Of a DNA stretch of 64,000 bases, positions 1-10,374 are shown piece by piece. How positions within the stretch are numbered: the first letter of the stretch is position 1; each line of letters starts with the position of its first letter. Source of the stretch: Streptomyces sp. SUK 48 (GTDB taxonomy: Bacteria; Actinomycetota; Actinomycetes; Streptomycetales; Streptomycetaceae); NCBI RefSeq assembly GCF_009650765.1, contig NZ_CP045740.1, forward strand, positions 5,122,001 through 5,186,000. The letters run 5' to 3'. A model generated the notes under the pieces. It ran no database searches. It was not told the origin of the DNA and saw only the letters and a program-made list of their open reading frames with translations. The position numbers and the translations under genes were made by a program.

Positions 1-1
1 C

Positions 2-523
2 CGCTTCGAGGACGTCGACTTCCCGGCCACGCTCACGCACGAACCGACCCGCCGCTTCCTGCGCGAGAGCGGGCTGCCCGAGGAGGCGGTCCTCTTCTTC
101 ACCGACCCGGACGCCCCGCTGCCGACGCTGCGCGAGTACGTCACCGAGGAGTGCCCCGACTACCCCCTCGCCGAACTCCCGGCCCACTGCGACCACTTGA
201 TCCGCCTCGGCCGCCTGGTCGAGGACCACAGCCTGGTGGTCGACGGCCGCACCGGCGCGGTGCTGACCTTCTGTGCCCCCGAGGCCGCGCTCTGCCCCCT
301 CAACACCGACGTCTCCACCCTCGCGTTCACCCTCTGGCTCCTCCACCACGAACGCACCATCGACCAGCACCTGTCCCACGAGCTGACGACGACCTCCTAC
401 GACCACCTGGCCGCCGCCATGCTCCACACCCTGACCACCCTCGACCCGACCGCCACCCTCCCGGGCACGACCTGGCACTACTGGACGGAATCCTTCCGGG
501 ACGAGACGGGCGGGGTGCTCTGA
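2..523 (+). CDS. SUKH-4 family immunity-like protein (5' partial)
   Basis: The reading frame is open from the first bases of the window to the TGA at 521-523, so the N-terminus lies outside. About 173 residues are visible. The pattern of an F-E-D-V-D-F-P start, 'LPTL-EY', 'LIRLGRLVEDHSLVVDG', 'NTDVSTLAFTLWLL' and a 'YWTE-F-DE-GGVL' end matches Streptomyces proteins named SUKH-4 immunity proteins. SUKH proteins typically neutralise polymorphic toxins, although many Streptomyces copies stand alone. No toxin gene is visible because the upstream side is cut off. The stop codon lies inside a strong terminator hairpin. The family call rests on remembered family sequence, so the immunity role is inference. 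Confidence 0.7.
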   Translation, partial: RFEDVDFPATLTHEPTRRFLRESGLPEEAVLFFTDPDAPLPTLREYVTEECPDYPLAELPAHCDHLIRLGRLVEDHSLVVDGRTGAVLTFCAPEAALCPLNTDVSTLAFTLWLLHHERTIDQHLSHELTTTSYDHLAAAMLHTLTTLDPTATLPGTTWHYWTESFRDETGGVL

Positions 524-538
524 GAACACCCCGCCCGT
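506..538 (+). terminator. Rho-independent-type hairpin overlapping the SUKH-4 stop codon
   Basis: Perfect 12-bp arms (506-517 and 527-538) flank a 9-nt loop that holds the TGA stop. There is no U-tract, as is usual in Streptomyces. It separates the SUKH gene from the convergent tRNA-Cys. Confidence 0.75.
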
Positions 539-544
539 CGAAAG

Positions 545-616
545 AGGCCGTGGCGGGAATTGAACCCGCGTACCTCGCTTTGCAGGCGAGTCCCTGAGCC
601 ACTCGGGCACACGGCC
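545..616 (-). tRNA. tRNA-Cys (GCA)
   Basis: Read on the minus strand, 7-bp acceptor arms GGCCGTG/CACGGCC (616-610 and 552-546) close a cloverleaf. The anticodon loop is CTGCAAA with anticodon GCA (plus-strand 581-583), and the T-loop is TTCAATT. The discriminator base is U (545), as expected for tRNA-Cys. CCA is not encoded. Confidence 0.95.
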
Positions 617-790
617 GTGTCGGTGGAACGACCGTATGGCGGGGTCGAGGCGGTGCTCAAGGGGGCCGGGCCGGCCGCAATGTGACTGCCATACGGCGTT
701 CACGGGAGGCGGTCCTAGGCCCAAGGTCGCAGGGGAGAGGGGGACTTTCGACAGGAGTCATCCGGGGTTGTGGGCCTTACTCTGGCGGGC

Positions 791-2239
791 ATGAGTGTGC
801 TGGGGTCCCGGGTCGACGACGTCGTGGTGGAAGAAGGCTTCGAGCAGGGCGGCGGGGTGCTCGGCCGGGCCCACCGGGCGCTGAGCGTCGGCATCGTGTC
901 CGTCGTCTTCCTGATCGCCTTCGAGGCGACCGCCGTCGGCACCGCGATGCCCGTCGCCGCGCGCGAGCTGGACGGCGTCGCGAGGTACGCCTTCGCGTTC
1001 TCCGGCTTCTTCACCACCAGCCTCTTCGGCATGGTCCTGGCCGGACAGTGGGCCGACCGCCGCGGCCCCCTCGCCGCGCTGACCACCGGCATCGGCTCCT
1101 TCGCCGCCGGCCTGGTGATAGCCGGCACCGCCCGGACGATGTGGGTGTTCATCCTCGGGCGCGCCGTACAGGGACTCGGCGGCGGCCTCGTCATCGTCGC
1201 GCTGTACGTGGTCGTCGGCCGCGCCTACCCCGAGCGGCTGCGCCCCGCGATCATGGCGGCGTTCGCGGCCGGCTGGGTCGTCCCGTCCATCGTCGGCCCC
1301 CTCGCCTCCGGCGCCGTCACCGAACAGCTCGGCTGGCGCTGGGTCTTCCTCGGCATCCCGGTCCTCGTCGTGCCCCCGCTGGCCCTCGCGCTGCCCCAGA
1401 TACGCCGCCGGGCGTCGGGACCGGTCGACGCGGACGCCGCCGCGGCCCCCCTCGACCGCCGGCGCATCCGGCTCGCCCTCGGTATCGCCCTCGGCGCCGG
1501 GCTCGTCCAGTACGCCGCCCAGGATCTGCGCCCGTTCTCCCTGCTCCCCGGCGCGGCCGGTGCCGCCCTGCTGGTCCCCGCCGTCCTCGGCCTGCTGCCG
1601 CGCGGCACCTACCGCGCCGCCCGCGGCCTGCCCTCCGTCGTCCTGCTGCGCGGGGTGTGCGCCGGATCGTTCATCGCCGCCGAGTCCTTCGTGCCGCTGA
1701 TGCTGGTCACCCAGCGCGGCCTGTCGCCGACGCTCGCCGGACTCTCCCTGGCCGCGGGCGGCGGCACCTGGGCGCTGGGCTCCTGGCTCCAGTCCCGGCC
1801 GCGTCTCGCGCCGTACCGGGAGCGGCTGATGACGGCAGGGATGGTGCTGGTCACCGCCGCGCTGGCGACCGCGCCCAGCGTGCTGCTGCCCGCCGTGCCG
1901 GCCTGGATCGTCGCCGTCGTCTGGGCCTTCGGCTGCCTCGGCATGGGCCTGGTGATCTCCTCCACCAGCGTCCTGCTGCTGCGCCTGTCCGCCCCGGAGG
2001 AGGCCGGCGCCAACTCGGCCGCCCTCCAGATCTCCGACGCCCTCTCCAACGCCCTCCTCCTCGCCGCCGCGGGCGCCGCCTTCGCGGCCCTCGGCGGCGG
2101 CACCGCCGCCCACCCCGCCGCCTTCGCCGTCGTCTTCCTCGCCATGGCGGTGGTCGCCCTGGCGGGCGTCTGGGTGACGACCCGCTGCGGAAACGGCACC
2201 CGGCCGGCGGCGGGGAGGGCGACGACGACAGCCTCGTGA
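791..2239 (+). CDS. MFS transporter (DHA-type efflux pump)
   Basis: A 482-residue integral membrane protein with a short acidic cytoplasmic N-terminus followed by a long run of hydrophobic segments. The major facilitator motif A appears as 'GQWADRRGPL' after the second helix, and a 'GRAVQGLGGG' block follows as in drug/H+ antiporters. The likely role is proton-driven export of a small molecule across the cytoplasmic membrane; the substrate cannot be read from sequence. I chose ATG 791; an in-frame GTG at 770 with AGGAG at 753-757 would add seven residues. It stands alone between tRNA-Cys and the helicase gene, with no adjacent regulator. Confidence 0.85.
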   Translation: MSVLGSRVDDVVVEEGFEQGGGVLGRAHRALSVGIVSVVFLIAFEATAVGTAMPVAARELDGVARYAFAFSGFFTTSLFGMVLAGQWADRRGPLAALTTGIGSFAAGLVIAGTARTMWVFILGRAVQGLGGGLVIVALYVVVGRAYPERLRPAIMAAFAAGWVVPSIVGPLASGAVTEQLGWRWVFLGIPVLVVPPLALALPQIRRRASGPVDADAAAAPLDRRRIRLALGIALGAGLVQYAAQDLRPFSLLPGAAGAALLVPAVLGLLPRGTYRAARGLPSVVLLRGVCAGSFIAAESFVPLMLVTQRGLSPTLAGLSLAAGGGTWALGSWLQSRPRLAPYRERLMTAGMVLVTAALATAPSVLLPAVPAWIVAVVWAFGCLGMGLVISSTSVLLLRLSAPEEAGANSAALQISDALSNALLLAAAGAAFAALGGGTAAHPAAFAVVFLAMAVVALAGVWVTTRCGNGTRPAAGRATTTAS

Positions 2240-2465
2240 ACCCGCGGCCGGCTCACGACCGGACGCCCGCGTCGGCCCGCCGCCCCCGCGCACGCCGACG
2301 ACCTGCGCGAACAGGCCGCCGCCCGGCCGGGCGCCCGCGCGGCGGGGCTGTGACGTGGGTCCCACCCGGTGGTGACCCCGGGTCGTTCGGGGTGGGAGGG
2401 CAGGGTGGCGCCGGTAGGGTGGCCCGGTTGTCATACGTAGCCGACTGAACCTGACCACGGAGACC

Positions 2466-4256
2466 GTGACTACCACCGCCGCTTCCTCGCACCATCTTTC
2501 CCCCGCGTTCCCCGGCCGCGCGCCGTGGGGTACCGCCAGCAAACTGCGTGCCTGGCAGCAGGGGGCGATGGAGAAGTACCTCCAGGAGCAGCCGCGTGAC
2601 TTCCTCGCCGTCGCCACGCCCGGCGCCGGCAAGACCACCTTCGCGCTGACGCTCGCCTCCTGGCTGCTGCACCACCACGTGGTGCAGCAGGTGACCGTGG
2701 TCGCGCCCACCGAGCACCTGAAGAAGCAGTGGGCCGAGGCGGCGGCACGGGTCGGCATCAAGCTCGATCCCGAGTACAGCGCCGGGCCGCTCGGCCGGGA
2801 GTACGACGGCGTCGCCGTCACGTACGCGGGCGTCGGCGTCCGGCCCATGCTGCACCGCAACCGCGCCGAGCAGCGCAAGACCCTGGTGATCCTGGACGAG
2901 ATCCACCACGCCGGCGACTCCAAGTCCTGGGGCGAGGCGTGCCTGGAGGCGTTCGAACCCGCGACCCGGCGGCTCGCGCTGACCGGTACGCCGTTCCGCT
3001 CCGACACCAACCCCATCCCCTTCGTCACGTACGAGGAGGACAACGCCGGCATCCGCCGCTCGGCCGCCGACTACACCTACGGGTACGGCTCCGCGCTCTC
3101 CGACGGCGTCGTGCGCCCGGTCATCTTCCTCTCCTACAGCGGGCAGATGCGCTGGCGCACCAAGGCCGGCGACGAGATCGCCGCCCGGCTCGGCGAGCCG
3201 ATGACCAAGGACGCGGTCAGCCAGGCATGGCGCACCGCGCTGGACCCGCGCGGCGAGTGGATGCCCAGCGTGCTGCGCGCCGCCGACCAGCGGCTCACCG
3301 AGGTCAGGAAGGCCATCCCGGACGCCGGCGCCCTCGTCATCGCCTCCGACCAGGACTCCGCCCGCGCCTACGCCAAGCTGATCCGCGAGATCACCGGTAC
3401 GAAGGCCACGGTCGTCCTGTCCGACGACACCGGCGCCTCCCAGCGCATCGACGACTTCAGCGCGAGCGAGGACCGCTGGATGGTCGCGGTCCGCATGGTG
3501 TCCGAGGGCGTCGACGTGCCCCGCCTCGCGGTCGGCGTGTACGCCACCACCATCTCCACCCCGCTGTTCTTCGCCCAGGCCGTCGGCCGTTTCGTGCGGT
3601 CCCGGCGGCGCGGCGAGACCGCCTCCGTCTTCCTGCCGACGGTGCCCGACCTGATGACCTTCGCCAACGAGATGGAGAAGGAACGGGACCACGCCCTCGA
3701 CAAGCCCAAGAAGGAGGGCGAGGAGGACCCGTACGCCGAATCCGAGAAGGAGATGGAGGAGGCGAACAAGGAGCAGGACGAGGACACCGGCGAGCAGGAG
3801 CAGTTCTCCTTCGAGGCGCTGGAGTCCGAGGCCGTCTTCGACCGGGTCCTCTTCGACGGCGCCGAGTTCGGCATGCAGGCCCACCCGGGCAGCGAGGAGG
3901 AGCAGGACTACCTCGGCATCCCCGGACTGCTGGAGCCCGACCAGGTGCAGATGCTGCTCCAGAAGCGGCAGGCCCGGCAGATCGCGCACAGCAAGAAGAA
4001 GCCGGACACCGAGGCCGACCTGCTCGAACTGCCCGCCGAGCGGCGCCCCGTCGTCTCCCACAAGGAGATGATGGAGCTGCGCAAGCGGCTCAACACGCTG
4101 GTGAGCGCCTACGTCCACCAGAGCGGCAAGCCGCACGGGGTGATCCACACCGAGCTGCGCCGGGTGTGCGGCGGCCCGCCGAGCGCGGAGGCGACGGCGG
4201 GACAGCTGAAGCAGCGGATCACCAAGGTGCAGGAGTGGGCGACGCGGATGCGCTGA
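2466..4256 (+). CDS. DEAD/DEAH-box (superfamily II, RAD25/XPB-like) helicase
   Basis: 596 residues starting at GTG 2466. Motif I is 'ATPGAGKTT' (about residues 50-58), motif II 'DEIHH' (about 142), motif III 'LTGTPFRS' (about 172) and motif VI 'QAVGRFVRSRRRG' (about 371). This makes two RecA-like domains of the kind found in ATP-dependent DNA translocases. A charged, acidic segment rich in E and K (about residues 405-445) links to a C-terminal helical region. It is probably a cytoplasmic nucleic-acid-dependent ATPase; the substrate is unknown. It is conserved in Streptomyces and has no nuclease or methylase next to it, so a housekeeping repair role is more likely than defence. Confidence 0.85.
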   Translation: MTTTAASSHHLSPAFPGRAPWGTASKLRAWQQGAMEKYLQEQPRDFLAVATPGAGKTTFALTLASWLLHHHVVQQVTVVAPTEHLKKQWAEAAARVGIKLDPEYSAGPLGREYDGVAVTYAGVGVRPMLHRNRAEQRKTLVILDEIHHAGDSKSWGEACLEAFEPATRRLALTGTPFRSDTNPIPFVTYEEDNAGIRRSAADYTYGYGSALSDGVVRPVIFLSYSGQMRWRTKAGDEIAARLGEPMTKDAVSQAWRTALDPRGEWMPSVLRAADQRLTEVRKAIPDAGALVIASDQDSARAYAKLIREITGTKATVVLSDDTGASQRIDDFSASEDRWMVAVRMVSEGVDVPRLAVGVYATTISTPLFFAQAVGRFVRSRRRGETASVFLPTVPDLMTFANEMEKERDHALDKPKKEGEEDPYAESEKEMEEANKEQDEDTGEQEQFSFEALESEAVFDRVLFDGAEFGMQAHPGSEEEQDYLGIPGLLEPDQVQMLLQKRQARQIAHSKKKPDTEADLLELPAERRPVVSHKEMMELRKRLNTLVSAYVHQSGKPHGVIHTELRRVCGGPPSAEATAGQLKQRITKVQEWATRMR

Positions 4257-4557
4257 CGCGCGGCTGACGGGCGGGGTTACGCTGCCGTACGTATCCGGAC
4301 GTATACCGTCAGTTCGTCTTCGTCCTTGCCCGGATTCTGGACCAAGACTTCCGCTCAGCGAACCCGCTTCGCTACTGTCCCGCTACGCAACGCCCCGTGG
4401 CAGCGCCGCCGCGGAGCGCAGCCGTGAAAGCGACAGGGTCCGGAGCCGCCGGGCCGTCCTGCCGATCGGCGGCCTCTGGAGCGCGTCGCCGACGGGACTC
4501 GGTGACGCATTTCCCGCTTCGAGGTTCGCCGGCCTCACCGCCGAAGGAGTGGGGGTC
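4257..4557. other. Intergenic region between helicase and IclR regulator
   Basis: 301 bases without a convincing gene. It contains a pair of ACGTAT motifs about 10 bp apart (near 4289-4304) and the ribosome site AAGGAG (4544-4549) of the downstream IclR gene. I see no hairpin strong enough to call a terminator and no clear -10/-35 pair. Confidence 0.5.
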
Positions 4558-5199
4558 GTGACCGCGGAGACCTCTCAGACGCTCGACCGGGGACTGCGTG
4601 TCCTCAAGCTGCTCGCCGACACCGACCACGGTCTCACCGTCACCGAGCTGTCCAACAAACTGGGCGTGAACCGGACCGTGGTGTACCGGCTGCTCGCCAC
4701 GCTGGAGCAGCACGCTCTGGTACGACGTGATCTGGGCGGCCGGGCCCGGGTCGGGCTCGGGGTGCTGCGGCTCGGGCGCCAGGTGCACCCGCTGGTCCGG
4801 GAGGCCGCGCTGCCCGCGCTGCGGTCGCTGGCGGAGGAGATAGGCGCGACGGCGCATCTCACCCTGGTCGACGGCACGGAGGCGCTGGCGGTCGCGGTGG
4901 TCGAGCCGACGTGGACCGACTACCACGTGGCGTACCGCGCGGGCTTCCGCCATCCCCTGGACCGGGGCGCCGCGGGCCGCGCGATCCTGGCCGCCCGCCG
5001 GGCCCCCGCCGCGGAGCCGGCCTACACCCTGACCCAGGGCGAACTGGAGACCGGCGCGTGCGGAGCGGCCGCGCCGCTGGTGGGGGTGACCGGGGTGGAG
5101 GGCAGCGTGGGCGTCGTCATGCTGGCGGACTCCGTCCCGGAGCGCGTCGGCCCGAGGGTGGTGGAGGCGGCCCGGGAGGTGGCGGAGGCGTTGCGCTGA
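4558..5199 (+). CDS. IclR-family transcriptional regulator
   Basis: 213 residues. The N-terminal winged helix-turn-helix covers about residues 8-60 ('TVTELSNKLGVNRTVVYRLLATLEQH' region) and is followed by an IclR effector-binding domain. The C-terminus is shorter than the family's usual length of about 250. GTG 4558 is chosen over GTG 4549 because AAGGAG at 4544-4549 sits 8 bases ahead of it. IclR proteins bind small aromatic or organic acids and control neighbouring catabolic genes. No obvious catabolic partner is adjacent, so the ligand and target are unknown. It is not the leuCD-linked NdgR type. Confidence 0.85.
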   Translation: MTAETSQTLDRGLRVLKLLADTDHGLTVTELSNKLGVNRTVVYRLLATLEQHALVRRDLGGRARVGLGVLRLGRQVHPLVREAALPALRSLAEEIGATAHLTLVDGTEALAVAVVEPTWTDYHVAYRAGFRHPLDRGAAGRAILAARRAPAAEPAYTLTQGELETGACGAAAPLVGVTGVEGSVGVVMLADSVPERVGPRVVEAAREVAEALR

Positions 5200-5343
5200 G
5201 GCGGGTGCGGCGCCCCTGGAGCGGCGCGGGCAACCGCGTGCGGGGCGCGGGAACCGCGCGAGGCGCCCTCGCCCGGCCGGAGCCGGAAGCGGCGCTGGAT
5301 CACCGCACGACCGCCGGACGGCGCCGTCACGTAAATTGAACCC

Positions 5344-6135
5344 GTGCTCTCACGTCTCACGCGCCGCCAGGCCCTCGCCCTGTGCGCACTCCCCGTCGTC
5401 GCGCTCCTCGCCACCGCGGCGTTCGCGCCGCTGCCCTTCTCCGTGGCGCAGCCCGGGATGACGGCGAACGTGCTGGGTTCGAACCGGGGCGCGCAGGTCA
5501 TCTCGGTCAAGGGCGCCGACACCCGCAGGACGAGCGGCCAGCTGAGGATGGTCACCATCGAGGCGACCGGCCCCGACGCCCGGCTCACCTTCGCGGACCT
5601 CGCCGGCGACTGGTTCCGCACCGACCGGGCCGTGATGCCCCGCGACGCGGTGTACCCGAGCGGCAACACGCTCAAGGAGATCGAGCGGCACAACACGGCG
5701 CAGATGCGGCAGTCGCAGGACGCGGCGACCAGCGCGGCGCTGAAGTACCTCGACCTGAGCCCCGGCAAGGTCCAGGTCACGCTGAAGCTGGCGGACGTGG
5801 GCGGCCCGAGCGCGGGCCTGCTGTTCACCCTGGGGATCATCGACAAACTGCACGGTGACGGCCACGGGGGCGACCTCACCGGCGGCCGTACCGTCGCCGG
5901 TACGGGCACGATCGACGCGGCGGGCCATGTCGGTGCGGTCGGCGGCGTGGGCCTCAAGACGCAGGCCGCCCGCCGGGACGGCGCCACCGTCTTCCTGGTG
6001 CCGAGGGCCGAGTGCGCCGACGCCCGCGGGGATCTCCCCAAGGGCCTGCGCCTGGTCCCGGTGACCACCCTGAAGAACGCGGTCGACTCCCTGCGCGCCC
6101 TGGAGACGGGGAAGGGCCCGGTACCGAGCTGCTAG
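5344..6135 (+). CDS. Membrane-anchored Lon-like (peptidase S16) serine protease
   Basis: 263 residues with an N-terminal signal anchor (about residues 10-30, 'ALALCALPVVALLATAAFA'). The C-terminal half is the Lon proteolytic fold. The catalytic serine lies in 'GGPSAGLLF' (about residue 160) and the catalytic lysine in 'GVGLKTQAA' (about residue 200), with 'DLTGGRTVAGTGTID' between them as in Lon. The family (YlbL/SdrC-like) usually carries a PDZ domain between anchor and protease; here the intermediate region is short and I do not recognise a full PDZ. It probably acts outside the membrane on an unknown protein. Its TAG stop shares bases with the stop of the convergent small gene at 6132. Confidence 0.8.
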   Translation: MLSRLTRRQALALCALPVVALLATAAFAPLPFSVAQPGMTANVLGSNRGAQVISVKGADTRRTSGQLRMVTIEATGPDARLTFADLAGDWFRTDRAVMPRDAVYPSGNTLKEIERHNTAQMRQSQDAATSAALKYLDLSPGKVQVTLKLADVGGPSAGLLFTLGIIDKLHGDGHGGDLTGGRTVAGTGTIDAAGHVGAVGGVGLKTQAARRDGATVFLVPRAECADARGDLPKGLRLVPVTTLKNAVDSLRALETGKGPVPSC

Positions 6136-6317
6136 CGCGCGAGCGCCATGTTCGGGCGGGGTGCGGAGACGAGCCGCAGTCCCAGGCCGACCAGGGTCCA
6201 GCCGACGCGGGTGCGCAGTTCCGCCGCCGGCTTCACGGCCGCGGCGAGGTGGTCGGCGGCGGCCCCCGCGTGGAGGTCCGCACGGTGCTGCTGGGCGAGC
6301 TGGGCGTTGAAATCCAT
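6132..6317 (-). CDS. Small conserved hypothetical protein
   Basis: 61 residues from an ATG at 6317, preceded on the minus strand by GAGAGG at proper spacing. The N-terminal half is charged and alanine-rich, and the C-terminal half has one weakly hydrophobic stretch ('VGWTLVGLGLRLV'). It converges on the S16 protease gene with a CTAG shared by both stops, an unusually tight arrangement. I do not recognise a function. Confidence 0.6.
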   Translation of the reverse strand: MDFNAQLAQQHRADLHAGAAADHLAAAVKPAAELRTRVGWTLVGLGLRLVSAPRPNMALAR

Positions 6318-6388
6318 GACGTGGCCTCTCGTTCCGGTTCGGTGCACTGTGGGTCGGGGTGTCGCAAGCCGCTCGACGCCGCGCCGAG

Positions 6389-6896
6389 TCACGGGCGGTC
6401 GATCGGGAACAGGTGCGAATGGATGCGTACGTTCCGGACCTCGGGGGTGTCCCCTTCGGGCGCCCGGTCGCGGTAGCCGTCGATCAACGCGTGCATCTTC
6501 TCGATGAGTTCGAGCGCGAGCTCGGGCGTGAGCCGCATCGTCATGTCGCTCATGTCGGTGGCCCGGGACCAGGCCGGCGACAGCTGGTCCCGGGTGGCGA
6601 TCCAGCCGGCCAGCTCGCGGGCGTGCCGGGCCGCGTTCTCCTGGAGGAAGACCTCCGTCAGGCCCCGCACCTCGGGGTCCGCGTCCTCGAAGTCCGCGCT
6701 GTCGGGGCGTCCTCGACGAAGCCGTGCTCGGCGAGCTGGCGCAGGTGGTAGCTGGTCGCGCCGCTCGACTCGCCGAGCCGCTCGGCCAGCCCGGACGCGG
6801 TGGCGGGTCCGTGGACCCGCAGGGCGTCCAGCAATCGCATCCGCAAGGGGTGGGCGAGCCCGCGCAGTGAGCGGGCGTCCAGCCGGCGCGGGTTCG

Positions 6897-6900
<4 letters not shown>
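6389..6900 (-). pseudogene. ArsR-type winged-helix regulator, broken by a frameshifting deletion
   Basis: The GTG start at 6900 opens a clear winged HTH ('RSLRGLAHPLRMRLLDALR', 'LGESSGATSYHLRQLAEHGFVED'). The frame then runs into a stop near 6658 without the rest of the family. The missing C-terminal helical part ('EVRGLTEVFLQENAARHARELAGW' onward) follows in another frame from about 6670 to the stop at 6389. Relatives have a 'RERWWRAVH' segment at this point that is absent here, so about 20 codons plus a frame-changing remainder appear lost near 6700. The GTG overlaps the stop of the upstream Lrp gene (GTGA), which indicates an original two-gene operon. It is probably non-functional; a misassembled short repeat is the alternative. 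Confidence 0.7.
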
Positions 6901-8704
<1,804 letters not shown>

Positions 8705-8726
8705 AGTGACCGCCACCCCCCACCAC

Positions 8727-8763
8727 GGGGACCGCCCGGTGCCGCACCCACCGGCCGGTCCCC
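8727..8763. terminator. Bidirectional terminator between hpd and the TPR gene
   Basis: 15-bp arms (8727-8741 and 8749-8763) with one mismatch and a 7-nt loop lie between two convergent genes. Confidence 0.75.
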
Positions 8764-8785
8764 GTCCCACGTTCACCCGGACGGA

Positions 8786-10285
8786 TCAGCCGGGCACCGG
8801 CACATCCGGCGGGTCACCCAGGGCCGCGAGCGCCGACCTCGCCTCGCGGGCCCACAGCGGGGAGAACGCCGGGCTGATCTGGAGCGCCTCGCGCAGGCTG
8901 CGCCGGGCGGGACCGTCCAGCTCCAGGGCGGACTCGATCGCGCCCCGGTGATAGGCGTACAGCGCGCTGCGCAGCCCGCCGCCCTTCGTGCCGTCCGTCG
9001 CCGTCGTGGCGTACTCCAGGGCCTCCTCGTCCTCGCCGGCCCGGTGCAGCGCCCAGCCGAGCGCGTCGGCCACCTCGGTGCCGGGCTGCCGGTCGTACTC
9101 GGTGCGCAGCCGCTCCACGGCCTGCTGCGCGTCCCCGTGGTCGGCCTCGTACCGCCCGAGCACCAGCTCGTCGTCCACCCCGTTCGACGTCTCCCGCCGC
9201 GCCAGCTCCCGCACCTGGCCGTAGCTCTCCCGGGCCTGCGTGGTCATGCCCAGCGACTCGTACAGCTCGCCCAGGTCGAGCGCGTCGCGCGGGTCCGGGC
9301 GGCGGGCCAGCGCGTCGCGGTAGGCGGTCACCGCCTCCTTCGTGCGGCCCAGCGCCGCCAGCACCCGGGCCCGCCCGGCCGGCGCGGCCGGCTGGGCGGC
9401 GTCCTGGCGCAGCGCCGCGTCGTAGTGCCGCAGCGCGTCCTGGAGGTCCCCGCGCTCGAAGGCCAGCTGGCCCAACTGGGTGAGGTAGGCGGCCTGTTCG
9501 GCGGGGGTGCGGGCGGCGGCGGCCGCGTCGGTCAGCTGGGCCACCGCGTCCTCGCGCCAGCCCCGGTTCCGGTAGACCGCGGCGGCCCGCGCCATCACCG
9601 CGGGGCGCTCGGCCGCGCCCGGCTTGAGCGCCATCAGCTTGTCGAAGGAGTCGCCGACCGCGTCGTAGTCGCCGAGCCCGGTGTCCGCGTCGATGAGCTG
9701 GGAGTACGACGACCACCGCGCCGGCGCCAGCTCCTGCGCCTGCTCGGCGTAACGTTTCGCCTCGGTGTAGTCACGGCGTGCCAGGGACAGCGCGGTCAGG
9801 CCGTCCAGCGCCTGGACGTTCTGCTCCTCGTCCACCGCCTGGAGCGAGGTCTCCAGCGCCTTCTCGGCCCGCGGGAAGTCCGCCGACCCGGCCGTGGCGC
9901 GCCCCCGTTCGACGTACGCCGTCCCCAGTACCGCCCATGCCTTCGCGTCCTGCGGCTGGGCCCGCACCCGCTGCTCCTGCTGTCCGATCAGCGCCGTCAG
10001 GGCCGGCAGCGTGGCCGGCATCCCGGTGGTCACCGCGGTCAGCGCCAGCGCCGCCTGCGCCGGGGCGCGCAATTGCGCCCGGTGGGCCCGGGGGCCCGGG
10101 GCGGGCGGACTCGTGGTCCCGGGCCCGATCCCCGGCCACATGGCCAGGACCGCTCCCGCGACCACACCGCCGCTCAGCGCGGTGACCAGTACCCGCCGCA
10201 GCAACCGCCGGGAACGGCGGGGTGCGGGCGGCCCGCTCGGCAGGGACGTTCCCGGCTCGCTCACTCGGTTGTCCATGGCGCTCAC
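8786..10285 (-). CDS. Membrane-anchored tetratricopeptide-repeat protein
   Basis: About 499 residues. A basic, arginine-rich N-terminus ('PRRSRRLLRRV') precedes a single transmembrane segment (about residues 30-50), so the bulk is probably extracytoplasmic. The rest is a chain of TPR units with recurring A-x-x-x-L-G...Y and A-L-...-P patterns, including 'AWAVLGTAYVERG', 'YLTQLGQLAFERGDLQDALRHY' and 'ARVLAALGRTKEAVTAYRDAL'. TPR arrays bind partner proteins; the partner is unknown. GTG 10285 is used; ATG 10276 is three codons inside and equally plausible. It diverges from the flavoprotein gene. Confidence 0.8.
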   Translation of the reverse strand: MSAMDNRVSEPGTSLPSGPPAPRRSRRLLRRVLVTALSGGVVAGAVLAMWPGIGPGTTSPPAPGPRAHRAQLRAPAQAALALTAVTTGMPATLPALTALIGQQEQRVRAQPQDAKAWAVLGTAYVERGRATAGSADFPRAEKALETSLQAVDEEQNVQALDGLTALSLARRDYTEAKRYAEQAQELAPARWSSYSQLIDADTGLGDYDAVGDSFDKLMALKPGAAERPAVMARAAAVYRNRGWREDAVAQLTDAAAAARTPAEQAAYLTQLGQLAFERGDLQDALRHYDAALRQDAAQPAAPAGRARVLAALGRTKEAVTAYRDALARRPDPRDALDLGELYESLGMTTQARESYGQVRELARRETSNGVDDELVLGRYEADHGDAQQAVERLRTEYDRQPGTEVADALGWALHRAGEDEEALEYATTATDGTKGGGLRSALYAYHRGAIESALELDGPARRSLREALQISPAFSPLWAREARSALAALGDPPDVPVPG

Positions 10286-10374
10286 TGTGCGTCAATATGA
10301 CAAGAAGATCGCGTCGGGCGTGGCGAGAGGCTGACGGGGTTCACACCGATGGCCGTGAGTGCGAACCTGTGATC

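Noticed and set aside
2466..4256. DEAD/DEAH helicase as part of a defence system
   Set aside because: No nuclease, methylase or toxin gene is adjacent, codon use matches core genes, and similar helicases are conserved in Streptomyces cores.
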